From the NCBI RefSeq assembly GCF_041505935.1, contig NZ_CP140110.1: a stretch of DNA of 64,000 nucleotides; one strand, written 5' to 3'. A model generated the notes under the pieces. The model was not told where the DNA came from. It did not search any database and saw only the letters and a list, made by a program, of their open reading frames with translations. Both the position numbers and the translations under genes were made by a program. The DNA is from Fervidobacterium_A thailandense (GTDB taxonomy: Bacteria > Thermotogota > Thermotogae > Thermotogales > Fervidobacteriaceae). Shown here piece after piece: positions 8,410 to 16,790 of this stretch (positions within the stretch are counted from its first letter, which is position 1; the number at the start of each line of letters is the position of its first letter).

Positions 8410-9366
8410 TTATTTCACAGGCTCCAAATTGAATTTATTGGCCATTTCTTCGAACGTGCATATTCCATCACCGCAGGTACTTAAACTGTACTTCAGTAGC
8501 AAGATCTTTCCATCCTTTTCCTTTGCCAACTTAACGATTTTTTCATCGAAATCGCTGGCAATTAGGATACCAGCAACCGAGTTCGCGCTTTTATCAATGT
8601 AATCGAGGACCTGCTCGACCGAATCTTTTCTTGCTTTTCCTTTCTTTACTTCAACGATTATTTGCCGAGCAGACTCCAACGGGTACTTCGGTTTTATCAA
8701 CAGGTCAACGAAGCCCTGCTCGGTGGCTTTCTCACTGAGGATTTCCCACTCTTCTCCGCTGCCATCGATCCCGAGCCTGTCAAAAATTTCTCCTAATACA
8801 TCCCCCAATTTTCTCTTAACTAAGACCTGCAAAATCAACTCGTTGAACGCAACTGTCCCGTCCCTTGGCTTCGTATTTCCAAGCGATATTTTTGGCACAT
8901 ACTCCAACTCTTCCGGAGCGGAATAGTAACTTACGTTCATAGACCTAATTTCTTGCCCTAAGGTCGAGACAAAATGCAGCGTGATCTGATACGCTTGAAA
9001 ATGTGTCTTCCTGTAGCCTCCTCTTAGCAACAAATCCTCGGCAACGTACAAGAATTCCGGGCGTACAATAGACTCGTTGAAAGTCCTAACGGGAACAAGA
9101 AGAAGTCTGTAGGGAAAAGTGTAAACCTTCCCCGACTTGAACCTAATAGGTTTCCACGGATCGGATAAGTTTTTGAACGCCTTCTTTTTCACAACCCTGT
9201 AAAGGTTGTATATCCGCGCACCGTACAGAAATGAAACGTAATCACCCTCTTCTATTTCGAGAAACGTCCAAAATCCACTCTGGCTACCTGGGAAACCGGC
9301 CATGTTGTACTGTAGACAAATTTCCAAATTCTCTTTGCTCGATACTGCCAGTAGAAAGTAGCCCAT
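8410..9366 (-). CDS. EVE/PUA-like domain fused to PD-(D/E)XK nuclease
   Basis: The ATG at 9366 has GAGGAG 7 nt upstream, giving 318 aa. Residues 1 to about 140 resemble an EVE/YTH-type modified-base reader (FWTFLEIEEGDYVSFLYGAR, then FPYRLLLVPV). Residues about 165-295 form a PD-(D/E)XK core like that of NucS or Mrr: Asp221 in GFVDLLI, Glu239-Val-Lys241 in IIVEVKKG and the trailing Gln252/Tyr256 helix EQVLDYI. The combination suggests a nuclease that recognises modified DNA, as in type IV restriction; this is inference. It is the last gene of a minus-strand run after an ECF transporter and a DUF429 protein. It ends 10 nt from the convergent EF-hand gene with no obvious terminator. Confidence 0.7.
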   Translation of the reverse strand: MGYFLLAVSSKENLEICLQYNMAGFPGSQSGFWTFLEIEEGDYVSFLYGARIYNLYRVVKKKAFKNLSDPWKPIRFKSGKVYTFPYRLLLVPVRTFNESIVRPEFLYVAEDLLLRGGYRKTHFQAYQITLHFVSTLGQEIRSMNVSYYSAPEELEYVPKISLGNTKPRDGTVAFNELILQVLVKRKLGDVLGEIFDRLGIDGSGEEWEILSEKATEQGFVDLLIKPKYPLESARQIIVEVKKGKARKDSVEQVLDYIDKSANSVAGILIASDFDEKIVKLAKEKDGKILLLKYSLSTCGDGICTFEEMANKFNLEPVK

Positions 9367-9409
9367 CGGATCACTCCTCAAATCTTTTCAGTCGTTTTCA
9401 ACGTGTTTA

Positions 9410-10105
9410 TCAGTTTTCAAGGGAAACTTTTGGATAACAAATCCTCATCGGTATCCCGAACGAATCGTAGGGATATCGTTGAGGGATAGTTTCAAGTTTG
9501 AGGACTTGCGCGATAGCCAAGACTGCCGCATCGACAAGATCGTGTTTTGGAACCGAGAAGTGCGATGAAAAGGCTTCTACTTTTCGGCTTAACCCGGGGC
9601 AAAAATTCTCAAGAATTTCGAGTCTCATCTTAAGTCCTTCAGCCGAGTGTTTGGATGGCAAAACCTTTCCCGAGAGTTTCAGAAAGCACACTTCAGGATG
9701 CGATTCAAAAATTTTCTCCACAAGCCAGTGTTTCGAACGCAAGATAGTATCCACCTCGATTACCTTCGAACGGATGTTCCAGAACTGTTTTGAAAAGCCT
9801 CGCCCTTGAAGTCTTCTATTGATATCCAGAGCTGTTTTAAAATCCCCCGCGTAAACTGCCTCCCGTGCGGGTACGGTGAAAACGGTTGACGCTCTACCTT
9901 TCAACATTTTCCGCGCAAGCTGGTCGCACTCGCGCAATCCTGAGGAGGGTAAGCCTATAGGTATGTCCACAAGCATAAAACGGAAATCGCAGTCGGGTAT
10001 CGTGAACGTGGGAGACAAATAAAAATCCAATTTTTTTGATGGCTCATAAAGGCAGTAGATCCAACCGTTCCTTGTTCCATCAACACCTACAAGCAACTTT
10101 CTCAC
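9410..10105 (-). CDS. DUF429 family protein (RNase H-like fold predicted nuclease)
   Basis: A 231-aa protein with the DUF429 hallmarks: an N-terminal GVDGTRNGWI strand-turn carrying an acidic residue, LVDIPIGLP, the conserved stretch RASTVFTVPAREAVYAGDF, ESHPEVCFLKL and a C-terminal acidic helix HDLVDAAVLAIAQ. The fold is RNase H-like and members are predicted nucleases, but no reaction has been generally established. The ATG at 10105 begins the conserved first strand directly. It lies 58 nt after ecfA2 and 43 nt before the EVE-nuclease gene, all on the minus strand, so two putative nucleic-acid-acting proteins sit together. Confidence 0.8.
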   Translation of the reverse strand: MRKLLVGVDGTRNGWIYCLYEPSKKLDFYLSPTFTIPDCDFRFMLVDIPIGLPSSGLRECDQLARKMLKGRASTVFTVPAREAVYAGDFKTALDINRRLQGRGFSKQFWNIRSKVIEVDTILRSKHWLVEKIFESHPEVCFLKLSGKVLPSKHSAEGLKMRLEILENFCPGLSRKVEAFSSHFSVPKHDLVDAAVLAIAQVLKLETIPQRYPYDSFGIPMRICYPKVSLEN

Positions 10106-10163
10106 CTTCGATATACAACAGAGGCAAACTCCTCGTTTAGTTAGGCCTCGCTATTTCTGTTGG

Positions 10164-10940
10164 CTATCGTTCAAGCAGTTTCGAAAGATCTTTCCCCACA
10201 AGTGAAGAGATTTTGAAAATATACGGCATCTCCAAACCAGCGGTTTTCAATATATCTTCCTGTTTGAGTACTTCCTCAGTTTTTCCATCCGCAAGTAATT
10301 TGCCTCGATGCAATACTAAAGTTCTCTTGAAGTATTCAAAAACAAAATCCATGTCGTGTGTGATCGCTATGATGGTTTTTCCATTTTTCTCCAGCTCTAG
10401 TACAAGTTCTCCGATTCTCTTTACGTGATACCTGTCCTGCGCAATCGTTGGTTCGTCGAAGATGATAACTTCGGGATCCATCGCGAGCACGGACGCGATG
10501 CAAAGTAGCTTTCTTTCGGAGAGTGTTAAATCGTACGGATGATCGTTAACCTTCCCTTCAAGCCCGACGAGTTTCAACGCTTCTATCGCTCTTTCATAGG
10601 AATACTGCTTGTCCTTGAAAATGTTTAGCGGGCCAAACATCACCTCGTCAATTACTTTGCTTTTGAATATTTGATCAGATGGATCTTGAAATACCAATCC
10701 GACCACCTTTGCAAGCTGAGCCACCGTTTTTTGTTTAGTGTTGACACCTTTGACCCACACGTCCCCCACAGTGGGTTTCAGTAGTCCTTTGAGAATCTTG
10801 ACAAATGTTGTCTTTCCAGCACCGTTTTGCCCGACTATTGCCGTCGAGGATGCGTTCAGAGAAAGGTTGATATTTTCCAAAACAAATTTGCCTGGCTTGT
10901 ATGAAAACCACAGATTTTCTACTTTAACGACCGGTTCCAC
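10164..10940 (-). CDS. ecfA2: ECF transporter ATP-binding protein EcfA2 (A' subunit) with degenerate signature
   Basis: An ABC ATPase of the energy-coupling-factor type. Walker A GQNGAGKTTF, the Q-loop VFQDPSDQIF, Walker B EVIIFDEPT and the switch histidine AITHDMDF are all present. The ABC signature reads LTLSERKLLCIAS, whereas the partner has LSGGQLQRLAIAS: the two glycines are missing, so one composite ATP site is probably altered. GTG at 10940 is preferred because GAGAGGT lies 7 nt upstream; the GTG at 10949 falls inside that site. The start overlaps the end of ecfA1, implying coupled synthesis of the A1/A2 heterodimer that powers uptake through EcfT and EcfS. Confidence 0.9.
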   Translation of the reverse strand: MEPVVKVENLWFSYKPGKFVLENINLSLNASSTAIVGQNGAGKTTFVKILKGLLKPTVGDVWVKGVNTKQKTVAQLAKVVGLVFQDPSDQIFKSKVIDEVMFGPLNIFKDKQYSYERAIEALKLVGLEGKVNDHPYDLTLSERKLLCIASVLAMDPEVIIFDEPTIAQDRYHVKRIGELVLELEKNGKTIIAITHDMDFVFEYFKRTLVLHRGKLLADGKTEEVLKQEDILKTAGLEMPYIFKISSLVGKDLSKLLER

Positions 10941-11799
10941 AAAATGCACCTCTCAAGATTTCGACGGCTTCCGAGAACTTTACGGGATAATATCCACGGG
11001 AATTTTTCAAGTTCAACTTTTTGCACAACTTTGTGTGGAGTGGTTCCCCGACCATATAGTCATCGATCTCGGACAGCGAAAAAATCTTCTCCGGTTCATC
11101 GAACGCAATCAGTCTGCCTTCGTGAAGAAAGATAATTCTGTCAGCGTATTCGACGAGCAACTCGTATTTGTGTTCAACCAGAACGATCGTAGTCCCGTGT
11201 TTCTTCATTTCGGAAATTACCTCAAAAACCTCGATCGTTCCAGCAGGATCAAGCTGTGAGGTCGGTTCATCCAGGATCAGGATTTCAGGCTGGAGAACCA
11301 GAATGCTTGCTATTGCGAGCCTTTGGAGTTGGCCACCTGATAGTTCAAATGGGTTTTCATCCCTCTTTTCCCACAAGTCCAAGTCTTTTAAAACTCTCTC
11401 CACCCTCTCAATAACCTCTTCCCGAGGAATCCCGAGATTTTCGAGTCCGAAAGCCACTTCTTCATATACCGTCATCCTGGCTCCAGAAATCTGCGAGAAC
11501 GGATTTTGCAAAACAAGACCAATTTTATTCACAAGCTTTTCGGGTGGAATCTCCCGTACATCTTCACCGTCCAACAACACTTTTCCGGAGTATTTTCCCT
11601 TGAAAAACCTTGGAACAAGACCTGTGAGTGCGAGACAGAGCGTCGATTTTCCGGCACCGCTCCGGCCAATAACACCTACGCATTCACCACGTTCAATCGA
11701 GAAACTTACATTTTCGAGTGCGTTTCTATTTGAAAATGGATAAGCGTAGGTAAGGTTCTCAACCCTTATTTTCTGTGTGATCACTTCAACACTATCCAC
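10924..11799 (-). CDS. ecfA1: ECF transporter ATP-binding protein EcfA1
   Basis: The second ABC ATPase of the energy-coupling module. Walker A GRSGAGKSTL, Q-loop LVLQNPFSQI, full signature ELSGGQLQRLAIAS, Walker B EILILDEPTSQLD and the H-loop VLVEHKYE are all canonical. The C-terminal extension, with SLSEIDDYMVGEPLHTKL, is typical of ECF ATPases. GTG at 11799 has GGAGG 8 nt upstream; a TTG at 11814 is the alternative. It overlaps the ecfT 3' end by 19 nt and ecfA2 overlaps it in turn, so the whole transporter reads as one tightly coupled unit. Confidence 0.92.
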   Translation of the reverse strand: MDSVEVITQKIRVENLTYAYPFSNRNALENVSFSIERGECVGVIGRSGAGKSTLCLALTGLVPRFFKGKYSGKVLLDGEDVREIPPEKLVNKIGLVLQNPFSQISGARMTVYEEVAFGLENLGIPREEVIERVERVLKDLDLWEKRDENPFELSGGQLQRLAIASILVLQPEILILDEPTSQLDPAGTIEVFEVISEMKKHGTTIVLVEHKYELLVEYADRIIFLHEGRLIAFDEPEKIFSLSEIDDYMVGEPLHTKLCKKLNLKNSRGYYPVKFSEAVEILRGAFCGTGR

Positions 11800-12563
11800 G
11801 ATACTATCCTCCAAGTAATCGAACCATACAGTATAAACTGAAACAGTCTAACTAAGAACTTATCAAGTTTACTTTCAGCGAACTCCTTCAGGAAAGTTCG
11901 TTTGGTCCTCACCGCAAAGCCCCTCATTTCAAGTGCAAGTGCCCGTTCACGCGCTTCAACTAAGGAACCAAGCACAAGTGGGCCTATTAATGCAAAGAAG
12001 GCCCTGAGCTTCTTGAGAAAACTTCCCTCCATCTCAAGACCCCTGGAACGTTGTGCATCGATTATCCTTGTAGCTGTTGAGAGCATCTGTGGAACGATTT
12101 GCAGCACCGAAGCAAGCACGTACCCAAACCTCGGTGACAACCCCCTCCGAACAAGGTCGTCGATCAAATCCGAAGGGCACGTCGTCAATACCAACACTCC
12201 GAAGGCCGAGATCATGGTAAAGAGCCTGAGAACAAGCACGGTTGCACGTTGAAGACCTTCGGAATAGAAGGTAATACCGAACAGGGAAAACAAAGACGTT
12301 CGGTTTCCAACGTAGAACATCCCTTGGATAACAACGATGGAAATCGAGAGGACTAATACAACAAAAAGCAAATTGGTGAGGTACTTTAAAACTTTTGCAA
12401 CGGAAGTCAGAAATACCGAGAGTCCTAAGAAAACTCCTCCAACCACGATGGATGGGAACAGAAACGTCACAACCGTGGACGTTAAGGCAAACATGAGCTT
12501 GGTAAATGGTGCAAGTCTGTGTACAAGTGTATCCCGTTCAACGTAAAGGCTAAGGACGCGCAT
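11781..12563 (-). CDS. ecfT: ECF transporter transmembrane protein EcfT
   Basis: A 260-aa membrane scaffold with about five hydrophobic helices. The long cytoplasmic coupling helices carry ARERALALEMRGF near residue 208, which matches the conserved Ala-Arg-Gly type motifs that dock EcfT onto the two ATPases. It begins with Leu/Tyr-rich RVLSLYVERDTLVHRLAPFT, the usual EcfT opening segment. It starts 10 nt after the S-component stop and overlaps ecfA1. Its role is to hold and topple the substrate-binding S component during transport. Confidence 0.92.
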   Translation of the reverse strand: MRVLSLYVERDTLVHRLAPFTKLMFALTSTVVTFLFPSIVVGGVFLGLSVFLTSVAKVLKYLTNLLFVVLVLSISIVVIQGMFYVGNRTSLFSLFGITFYSEGLQRATVLVLRLFTMISAFGVLVLTTCPSDLIDDLVRRGLSPRFGYVLASVLQIVPQMLSTATRIIDAQRSRGLEMEGSFLKKLRAFFALIGPLVLGSLVEARERALALEMRGFAVRTKRTFLKEFAESKLDKFLVRLFQFILYGSITWRIVSWIVLK

Positions 12564-12572
12564 ACAGTTTGG

Positions 12573-13139
12573 TCATTCTCCCTGGAACGTGTAGATCAAC
12601 GTCTTTGGTAGCGATTTGAATATTACGAACGCGATAATGGCTGACAGCACTTTATCAACCAAATCCACAACCAACTCGTCGAAAAACGATGCTATCCAAA
12701 CATTGATCCCTTTACTTCTGAGGAACGCAAACAACGCATCACCCCAGATATTTCCCGTCTGCCCTTCCCAGAATACAACGTTCAAGGGAACGGAGATGAC
12801 CGTGGCAACAAGAGCAATTATTAAGCCGCTTAAAATTGCTTTCAGCATAGTTTCAAACATTCTTGCCTTGTACAACGCGCCTGCCGATAAACCTATACCC
12901 ACACTTGTTAGTGCGTAGATGAGTGAAACAGGCCCCGCGGTCAAACCGTAAATTATATTATTGATCGCACCGCTGATCGCACCGACAACTGGACCGGCAA
13001 GCATCGCCGCCAGTATCGTGCCGATGGAATCAAGCCAGAGTGGTAACTTCAACGCCTCGGCAAAAAACTTTCCTGCATAGTTGATACCAACAGCCACGGG
13101 TATGAGTACCAGAACGGCTGTGGTGAACTTTCCCCTCAT
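12573..13139 (-). CDS. ECF transporter S component, substrate unknown
   Basis: A 188-aa protein with about six hydrophobic helices, the size and topology of an ECF substrate-binding S subunit. The segment PLWLDSIGTILAAMLAGPVV followed by GAISGAINNIIYGL resembles S-component helices that form the binding pocket, with a membrane-embedded Asp and paired Asn residues. It heads the ecfT-ecfA1-ecfA2 operon, making this a dedicated (group I) rather than shared transporter. The substrate cannot be read from the sequence and no vitamin riboswitch was recognised upstream. Start is ATG 13139; a TTG one codon earlier fits the GGGAGGG site slightly better. Confidence 0.85.
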   Translation of the reverse strand: MRGKFTTAVLVLIPVAVGINYAGKFFAEALKLPLWLDSIGTILAAMLAGPVVGAISGAINNIIYGLTAGPVSLIYALTSVGIGLSAGALYKARMFETMLKAILSGLIIALVATVISVPLNVVFWEGQTGNIWGDALFAFLRSKGINVWIASFFDELVVDLVDKVLSAIIAFVIFKSLPKTLIYTFQGE

Positions 13140-13286
13140 CAACCTCGATCCCTCCCCACTTATGGAGTACCATAACCTACTCTAATTATACACTAACACA
13201 CGTTCAAATTCTAAACGTAATGGCAAACAATCTTAACAGAATTTCGCTAAATTAGACGTGAACACTCGCAAGGAGGGGAACTTTTA

Positions 13287-14921
13287 ATGGCCAAAACCAC
13301 AGTAAGGGAGTTCTTTAAAGGATCCGTCTTGAGAATGCTCCTTTCGGTGAGTACCGTTACAGTTTTCGTCTTCGTGGTACTTTTGGGAATATTTGTGAAA
13401 AGGACGGAGAACGCAATATCCAAAATGATATACACTCAGGTGAAGAACCAGGTATCACTCGTGGAAACCGCGATAAGAAACTTCGTAGAAGTTTACGAGG
13501 AATCTGTTCACGAGGTCGTTTCACAAATGGTGAATGTCTTGAAGAACGAATCGCAACTTGACAAAAAAATCGTTGACACGTACGTGAACGTTTACTTATC
13601 GTATTTCACGCCGCCGTTTGAAGAAATAAGTTACGAAATCTTAGAAAGCAAAGAAAAAAAGCAACAAATCGATGGCCAGAGCTCTATGATCGAGTTCGAT
13701 ACGTTAACGAGGAGATTCTACTTCCGAGTTTTCAAGAAAATTCTTGGGGAGAAAGACATCGTGCTAACTTTCTATTTACCATCCGATACCTTAGATTCTT
13801 ACCTGAAGAAAATAGACTTTTCAGATTTCTCAGTTATCAACAAACTAATTCTACTCGACAGCGAAACCATGCGCGCGATTTTTAGAATTGAAAGCAGGTC
13901 GAAAAGGAATACTTTTCTGATTTCAAAGACGATTAGTTATCCGGGTGAACTAAAACTTTTCGGTCGATCGCTACAAATATACGTGGAAACGTGTTACGAA
14001 GAGATCGTTTCTCCGTTGATTGCCCTAATGTCGTTCGTACTGTTTTCAATTTTGTACCTCTCGCTGAGGATTTCCCGCTACTCTAACCATTTAATAACGG
14101 AAATAGAGAAGATAGACAACGCACTGTCAGATTTTCAAAACGGTACCTGCCGTTATGACTTGTACAGCGATTTGGTTGAAATTGACAAAACCCTCGACAC
14201 CCTCAGGCATACACACGAGCTAATTTTCCATCAAATAAACGAGCTGCAGAACTCGAACGCGCGAATTGAGGAACTGTACACCGAGGTTCAGGAACTATCG
14301 AAAGAACTTCGTGATGCTTTCTTTGACTTTGCACAACGCTTGGCAACGGTAGTTGAAGGTTTCGAGGAAGAGACTGCCAAACATGTTTATCGAACACGTG
14401 CGTTGACAGAGTTGATAGTGAGAAGACTTGATATCCCTCAGGACTACAAAGAGGAGATTGTGCGTTATTCAACACTCCACGATATCGGGAAGATTTTCAT
14501 CCCCAAAGAATTGTTGAACAAACCAGGCAAACTGAGCAAAGAGGAATTCGAAGAGATTAAAAAGCACACGATTTACGCCAAAAGACTCCTAACTCATCCA
14601 AGGTTCAAAGTAGCGTTAAACATAGCGCTTTTCCATCACGAAAATTACGATGGGACGGGATACCCGTTTGGGCTGGTTAGTGATGAGATACCTCTTGAAG
14701 CCCGCATTGTGAAAATCGTTGATGTGTACGACGCACTGCGAAGTGATAGACCGTACAAGAAAGGAGTCTCGCACGATACTGCGATTAGAATAATGACCGA
14801 GGGAGATGGTAGAGTCATGCCTTCCCACTTCGATCCCGAGTTGTTGAACATCTTCCTAAGTTTGGAGGAAGATGTGAAGTTACTTTACCAAAATACCAAT
14901 ATCGACGCTTTGACGTTGTGA
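13287..14921 (+). CDS. Membrane-anchored HD-GYP domain protein (putative c-di-GMP phosphodiesterase)
   Basis: A 544-aa sensor protein. An N-terminal membrane helix (about 15-35) is followed by an extracytoplasmic domain of about 200 residues with no recognised family. A second hydrophobic helix (SPLIALMSFVLFSILYLSL, about 237-257) leads into a coiled-coil linker (about 270-345). The C-terminal HD-GYP domain keeps HDIGK, the following His of KKHTIYAKRLL, HHENYDGTGYP and the DVYDALRSDRPYK helix. These are the metal and signature residues of enzymes that hydrolyse cyclic di-GMP; activity is inferred. The ATG has AAGGAGG upstream. The gene stands alone before the tRNA. Confidence 0.9.
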   Translation: MAKTTVREFFKGSVLRMLLSVSTVTVFVFVVLLGIFVKRTENAISKMIYTQVKNQVSLVETAIRNFVEVYEESVHEVVSQMVNVLKNESQLDKKIVDTYVNVYLSYFTPPFEEISYEILESKEKKQQIDGQSSMIEFDTLTRRFYFRVFKKILGEKDIVLTFYLPSDTLDSYLKKIDFSDFSVINKLILLDSETMRAIFRIESRSKRNTFLISKTISYPGELKLFGRSLQIYVETCYEEIVSPLIALMSFVLFSILYLSLRISRYSNHLITEIEKIDNALSDFQNGTCRYDLYSDLVEIDKTLDTLRHTHELIFHQINELQNSNARIEELYTEVQELSKELRDAFFDFAQRLATVVEGFEEETAKHVYRTRALTELIVRRLDIPQDYKEEIVRYSTLHDIGKIFIPKELLNKPGKLSKEEFEEIKKHTIYAKRLLTHPRFKVALNIALFHHENYDGTGYPFGLVSDEIPLEARIVKIVDVYDALRSDRPYKKGVSHDTAIRIMTEGDGRVMPSHFDPELLNIFLSLEEDVKLLYQNTNIDALTL

Positions 14922-14974
14922 AGCCATGATAGGTGTTTTTGATGTACCCATTCAGGTACACCCGTGAGGGGATC

Positions 14975-15002
14975 TTGATTTTTAGTTTTGCTATGATATA
15001 AT
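14975..15002 (+). promoter_or_regulatory. Promoter of tRNA-Ser
   Basis: A -35 box TTGATT (14975-14980) and a consensus -10 TATAAT (14997-15002) are separated by 16 nt and end 30 nt before the mature tRNA. Confidence 0.8.
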
Positions 15003-15032
15003 CTCTTGTGGTCTTGTAAGCTCCTCAGGTGT

Positions 15033-15123
15033 GGAGAGGTGGCCGAGGGGTCTAAGGCACACGCCTGGAGAGCGTGCGGTGGGCAAAACCCACCCGTGGG
15101 TTCAAATCCCACCCTCTCCGCCA
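15033..15123 (+). tRNA. tRNA-Ser(GGA)
   Basis: A class II tRNA with acceptor stem GGAGAGG/CCTCTCC, discriminator G and genomically encoded CCA (15121-15123). The anticodon stem CACGC/GCGTG encloses the loop CTGGAGA with anticodon GGA at 15067-15069, decoding UCC and UCU. A long variable arm (GGTGGG...CCCACC) and the T-loop GTTCAAATC are both visible, as expected for serine tRNA. Confidence 0.97.
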
Positions 15124-15144
15124 AAGTATCGAGTCTTGAAAGTG

Positions 15145-15169
15145 AACCGGGACGGTAGTCCCGGTTTTT
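15145..15169 (+). terminator. Terminator after tRNA-Ser, before rimP
   Basis: A perfect 9-bp stem AACCGGGAC/GTCCCGGTT (15145-15153, 15158-15166) with a GGTA loop is followed by a T-run. It lies 36 nt before the rimP start, so it may act as an attenuator for rimP-nusA rather than a full stop. Confidence 0.85.
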
Positions 15170-15205
15170 CGATTAATATTTGGGACCCTTTGGAGGTGTT
15201 AGCGT

Positions 15206-15667
15206 ATGTCCGGATTGAGTCCGAAGGAAATTGCCTCTCGAGTCGGTGAGATCGCAAAACCGATCATCGAGAGCTTGGGATATGAGTTATTCGATGTGAA
15301 ATACAAACTACAGGCCGGTAGATGGGTACTAACCATAGTAATTGATAATCCAAGAGACTACGTAAGTACAAGAGATTGCGAAATAGTCTCCTACGAACTT
15401 GAAAAACAGCTGGATGCATCCGACTTTATTCCCGGAAGTTACATTCTCGAGGTGTCGTCACCGGGACTTGATAGGCCTTTAAGGAACATAAACGATTTTG
15501 AAAGGTTCGTTGGTAAGCTTGCGAAGGTCAAGGCCGGGAAAACGTACAAAGGTTATATAAAGTCCGTCAACAAGGAGACTGGAAATATCGTACTTGATGT
15601 TGACGGTAAGGATATCGAAATAAACATCGATGAGGTAAAAAGTGCAAATTTGGAAATAGACTTTTAA
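15206..15667 (+). CDS. rimP: Ribosome maturation factor RimP
   Basis: A 153-aa RimP, needed for 30S subunit maturation. The N-terminal alpha/beta domain is visible in the conserved segment SYILEVSSPGLDRPLRN, which holds the family signature (E-V-S-S-P-G-L-D-R-P-L). The C-terminal SH3-like beta barrel (about 90-153) follows. The ATG has TTGGAGGTG upstream. It precedes nusA by 15 nt, the order typical of the bacterial rimP-nusA operon. Confidence 0.97.
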   Translation: MSGLSPKEIASRVGEIAKPIIESLGYELFDVKYKLQAGRWVLTIVIDNPRDYVSTRDCEIVSYELEKQLDASDFIPGSYILEVSSPGLDRPLRNINDFERFVGKLAKVKAGKTYKGYIKSVNKETGNIVLDVDGKDIEINIDEVKSANLEIDF

Positions 15668-15682
15668 GGGAGGTAAGCCAGG

Positions 15683-16717
15683 ATGAACAGTGCGATGCTC
15701 TTGGAAGCGCTCAGGGAACTGGAAAGGGAAAAGGGAATAAGTATAGACGAGTCGATTGAGATTCTCGAAAAGGCTCTAATGAGCGCTTATAAGAACCGAA
15801 CCGGTGAGCGCAACATCGAAATTGTCATCAACAAACATTCCGGTGAAATTGAACTGTACCAGCTCCTTGAAGTCGTCGACAAGGTGGAGAACGAGAACCT
15901 TCAGATCTCCTTGGACGAGGCTCTAAAAATCAAGCCTGACGCAACGATTGGTGATATTGTCAAGCGAAAGGTGAACGTGAAAAAGCTCGGAAGGTTCGCG
16001 GTACAGGTCGCCAAACAGGTGCTCATCCAGAGGATTCGAGAGATCGAGAAAGAGAAGCAGTACGAAAAATACGCCGATCTCGTGGGGCGTGTGGTCACCG
16101 CGGAAGTTCTGAGAGTTACACCGGAGTTTCTGGACATCAGGATAGGAAAACTCGAAACGCACTTACCGAAGAAAGAATGGATCCCGGGGGAGCAGTTCGA
16201 ACAATCGGACTTGATCAAAGTCTACGTGCGTGAGGTTAAAAAGGACAAGAAGGGGCCCAAGATAATAGTCTCTCGCACGGACCCAGAGTTCGTGACCGGT
16301 CTTTTGAAGTTGGAGGTTCCCGAAATCGAAGATGGTATCGTTGAAATCGTGAAGATCGTAAGGGAACCAGGTGTACGCTCGAAGGTCGCTGTAATTTCGA
16401 AGGACCCGAAGGTTGATCCAGTGGGTGCGTGCATCGGCCCCGAAGGTACCAGAATTGCATCGGTACTGAGGGAACTTAAGGTTGAAAAGATCGATATCAT
16501 CAAATGGTCCAACGATCCGAAAGAATTGATAGCCAACGCGCTTCTTCCGGCTAAAGTCATAGAAGTTGAAATTCTCGATCCGGAGATGAAAGCTTCAAGA
16601 GTTCTGGTTTCACCAAACGAACTTTCACTTGCGATTGGTAAAGCTGGACAAAACGCGCGACTCGCAGCGAAGCTAACAGGCTGGAAGATAGACATTAAGC
16701 CCATCATGAATGCTTGA
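15683..16717 (+). CDS. nusA: Transcription termination/antitermination factor NusA
   Basis: A 344-aa NusA, the usual length for forms without the C-terminal acidic repeats seen in gamma-proteobacteria. The N-terminal RNA-polymerase-binding domain (about 1-130) is followed by an S1 domain (about 135-200) and two KH domains. The KH motifs are VDPVGACIGPEGTRI and, near the C-terminus, SLAIGKAGQNARLAAKLTG. It binds RNA polymerase and nascent RNA to modulate pausing and termination. It is cotranscribed with rimP. Confidence 0.97.
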   Translation: MNSAMLLEALRELEREKGISIDESIEILEKALMSAYKNRTGERNIEIVINKHSGEIELYQLLEVVDKVENENLQISLDEALKIKPDATIGDIVKRKVNVKKLGRFAVQVAKQVLIQRIREIEKEKQYEKYADLVGRVVTAEVLRVTPEFLDIRIGKLETHLPKKEWIPGEQFEQSDLIKVYVREVKKDKKGPKIIVSRTDPEFVTGLLKLEVPEIEDGIVEIVKIVREPGVRSKVAVISKDPKVDPVGACIGPEGTRIASVLRELKVEKIDIIKWSNDPKELIANALLPAKVIEVEILDPEMKASRVLVSPNELSLAIGKAGQNARLAAKLTGWKIDIKPIMNA

Positions 16718-16790
16718 TGTCCGCCAATTCAAAAACAGAGCGAAAGCCGAGGCAACGTAAAAATTGCAAAATACTGTAAAGGGGTGCGGA

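Noticed and set aside
13143..13286. Vitamin riboswitch upstream of the ECF S component
   Set aside because: The region has a TATAAT-like box but I found no conserved riboswitch core sequences, and the length is short.
14943..14960. Small hairpin TGTACC/GGTACA after the HD-GYP gene as a terminator
   Set aside because: Only six base pairs and no T-run follow it on the plus strand.
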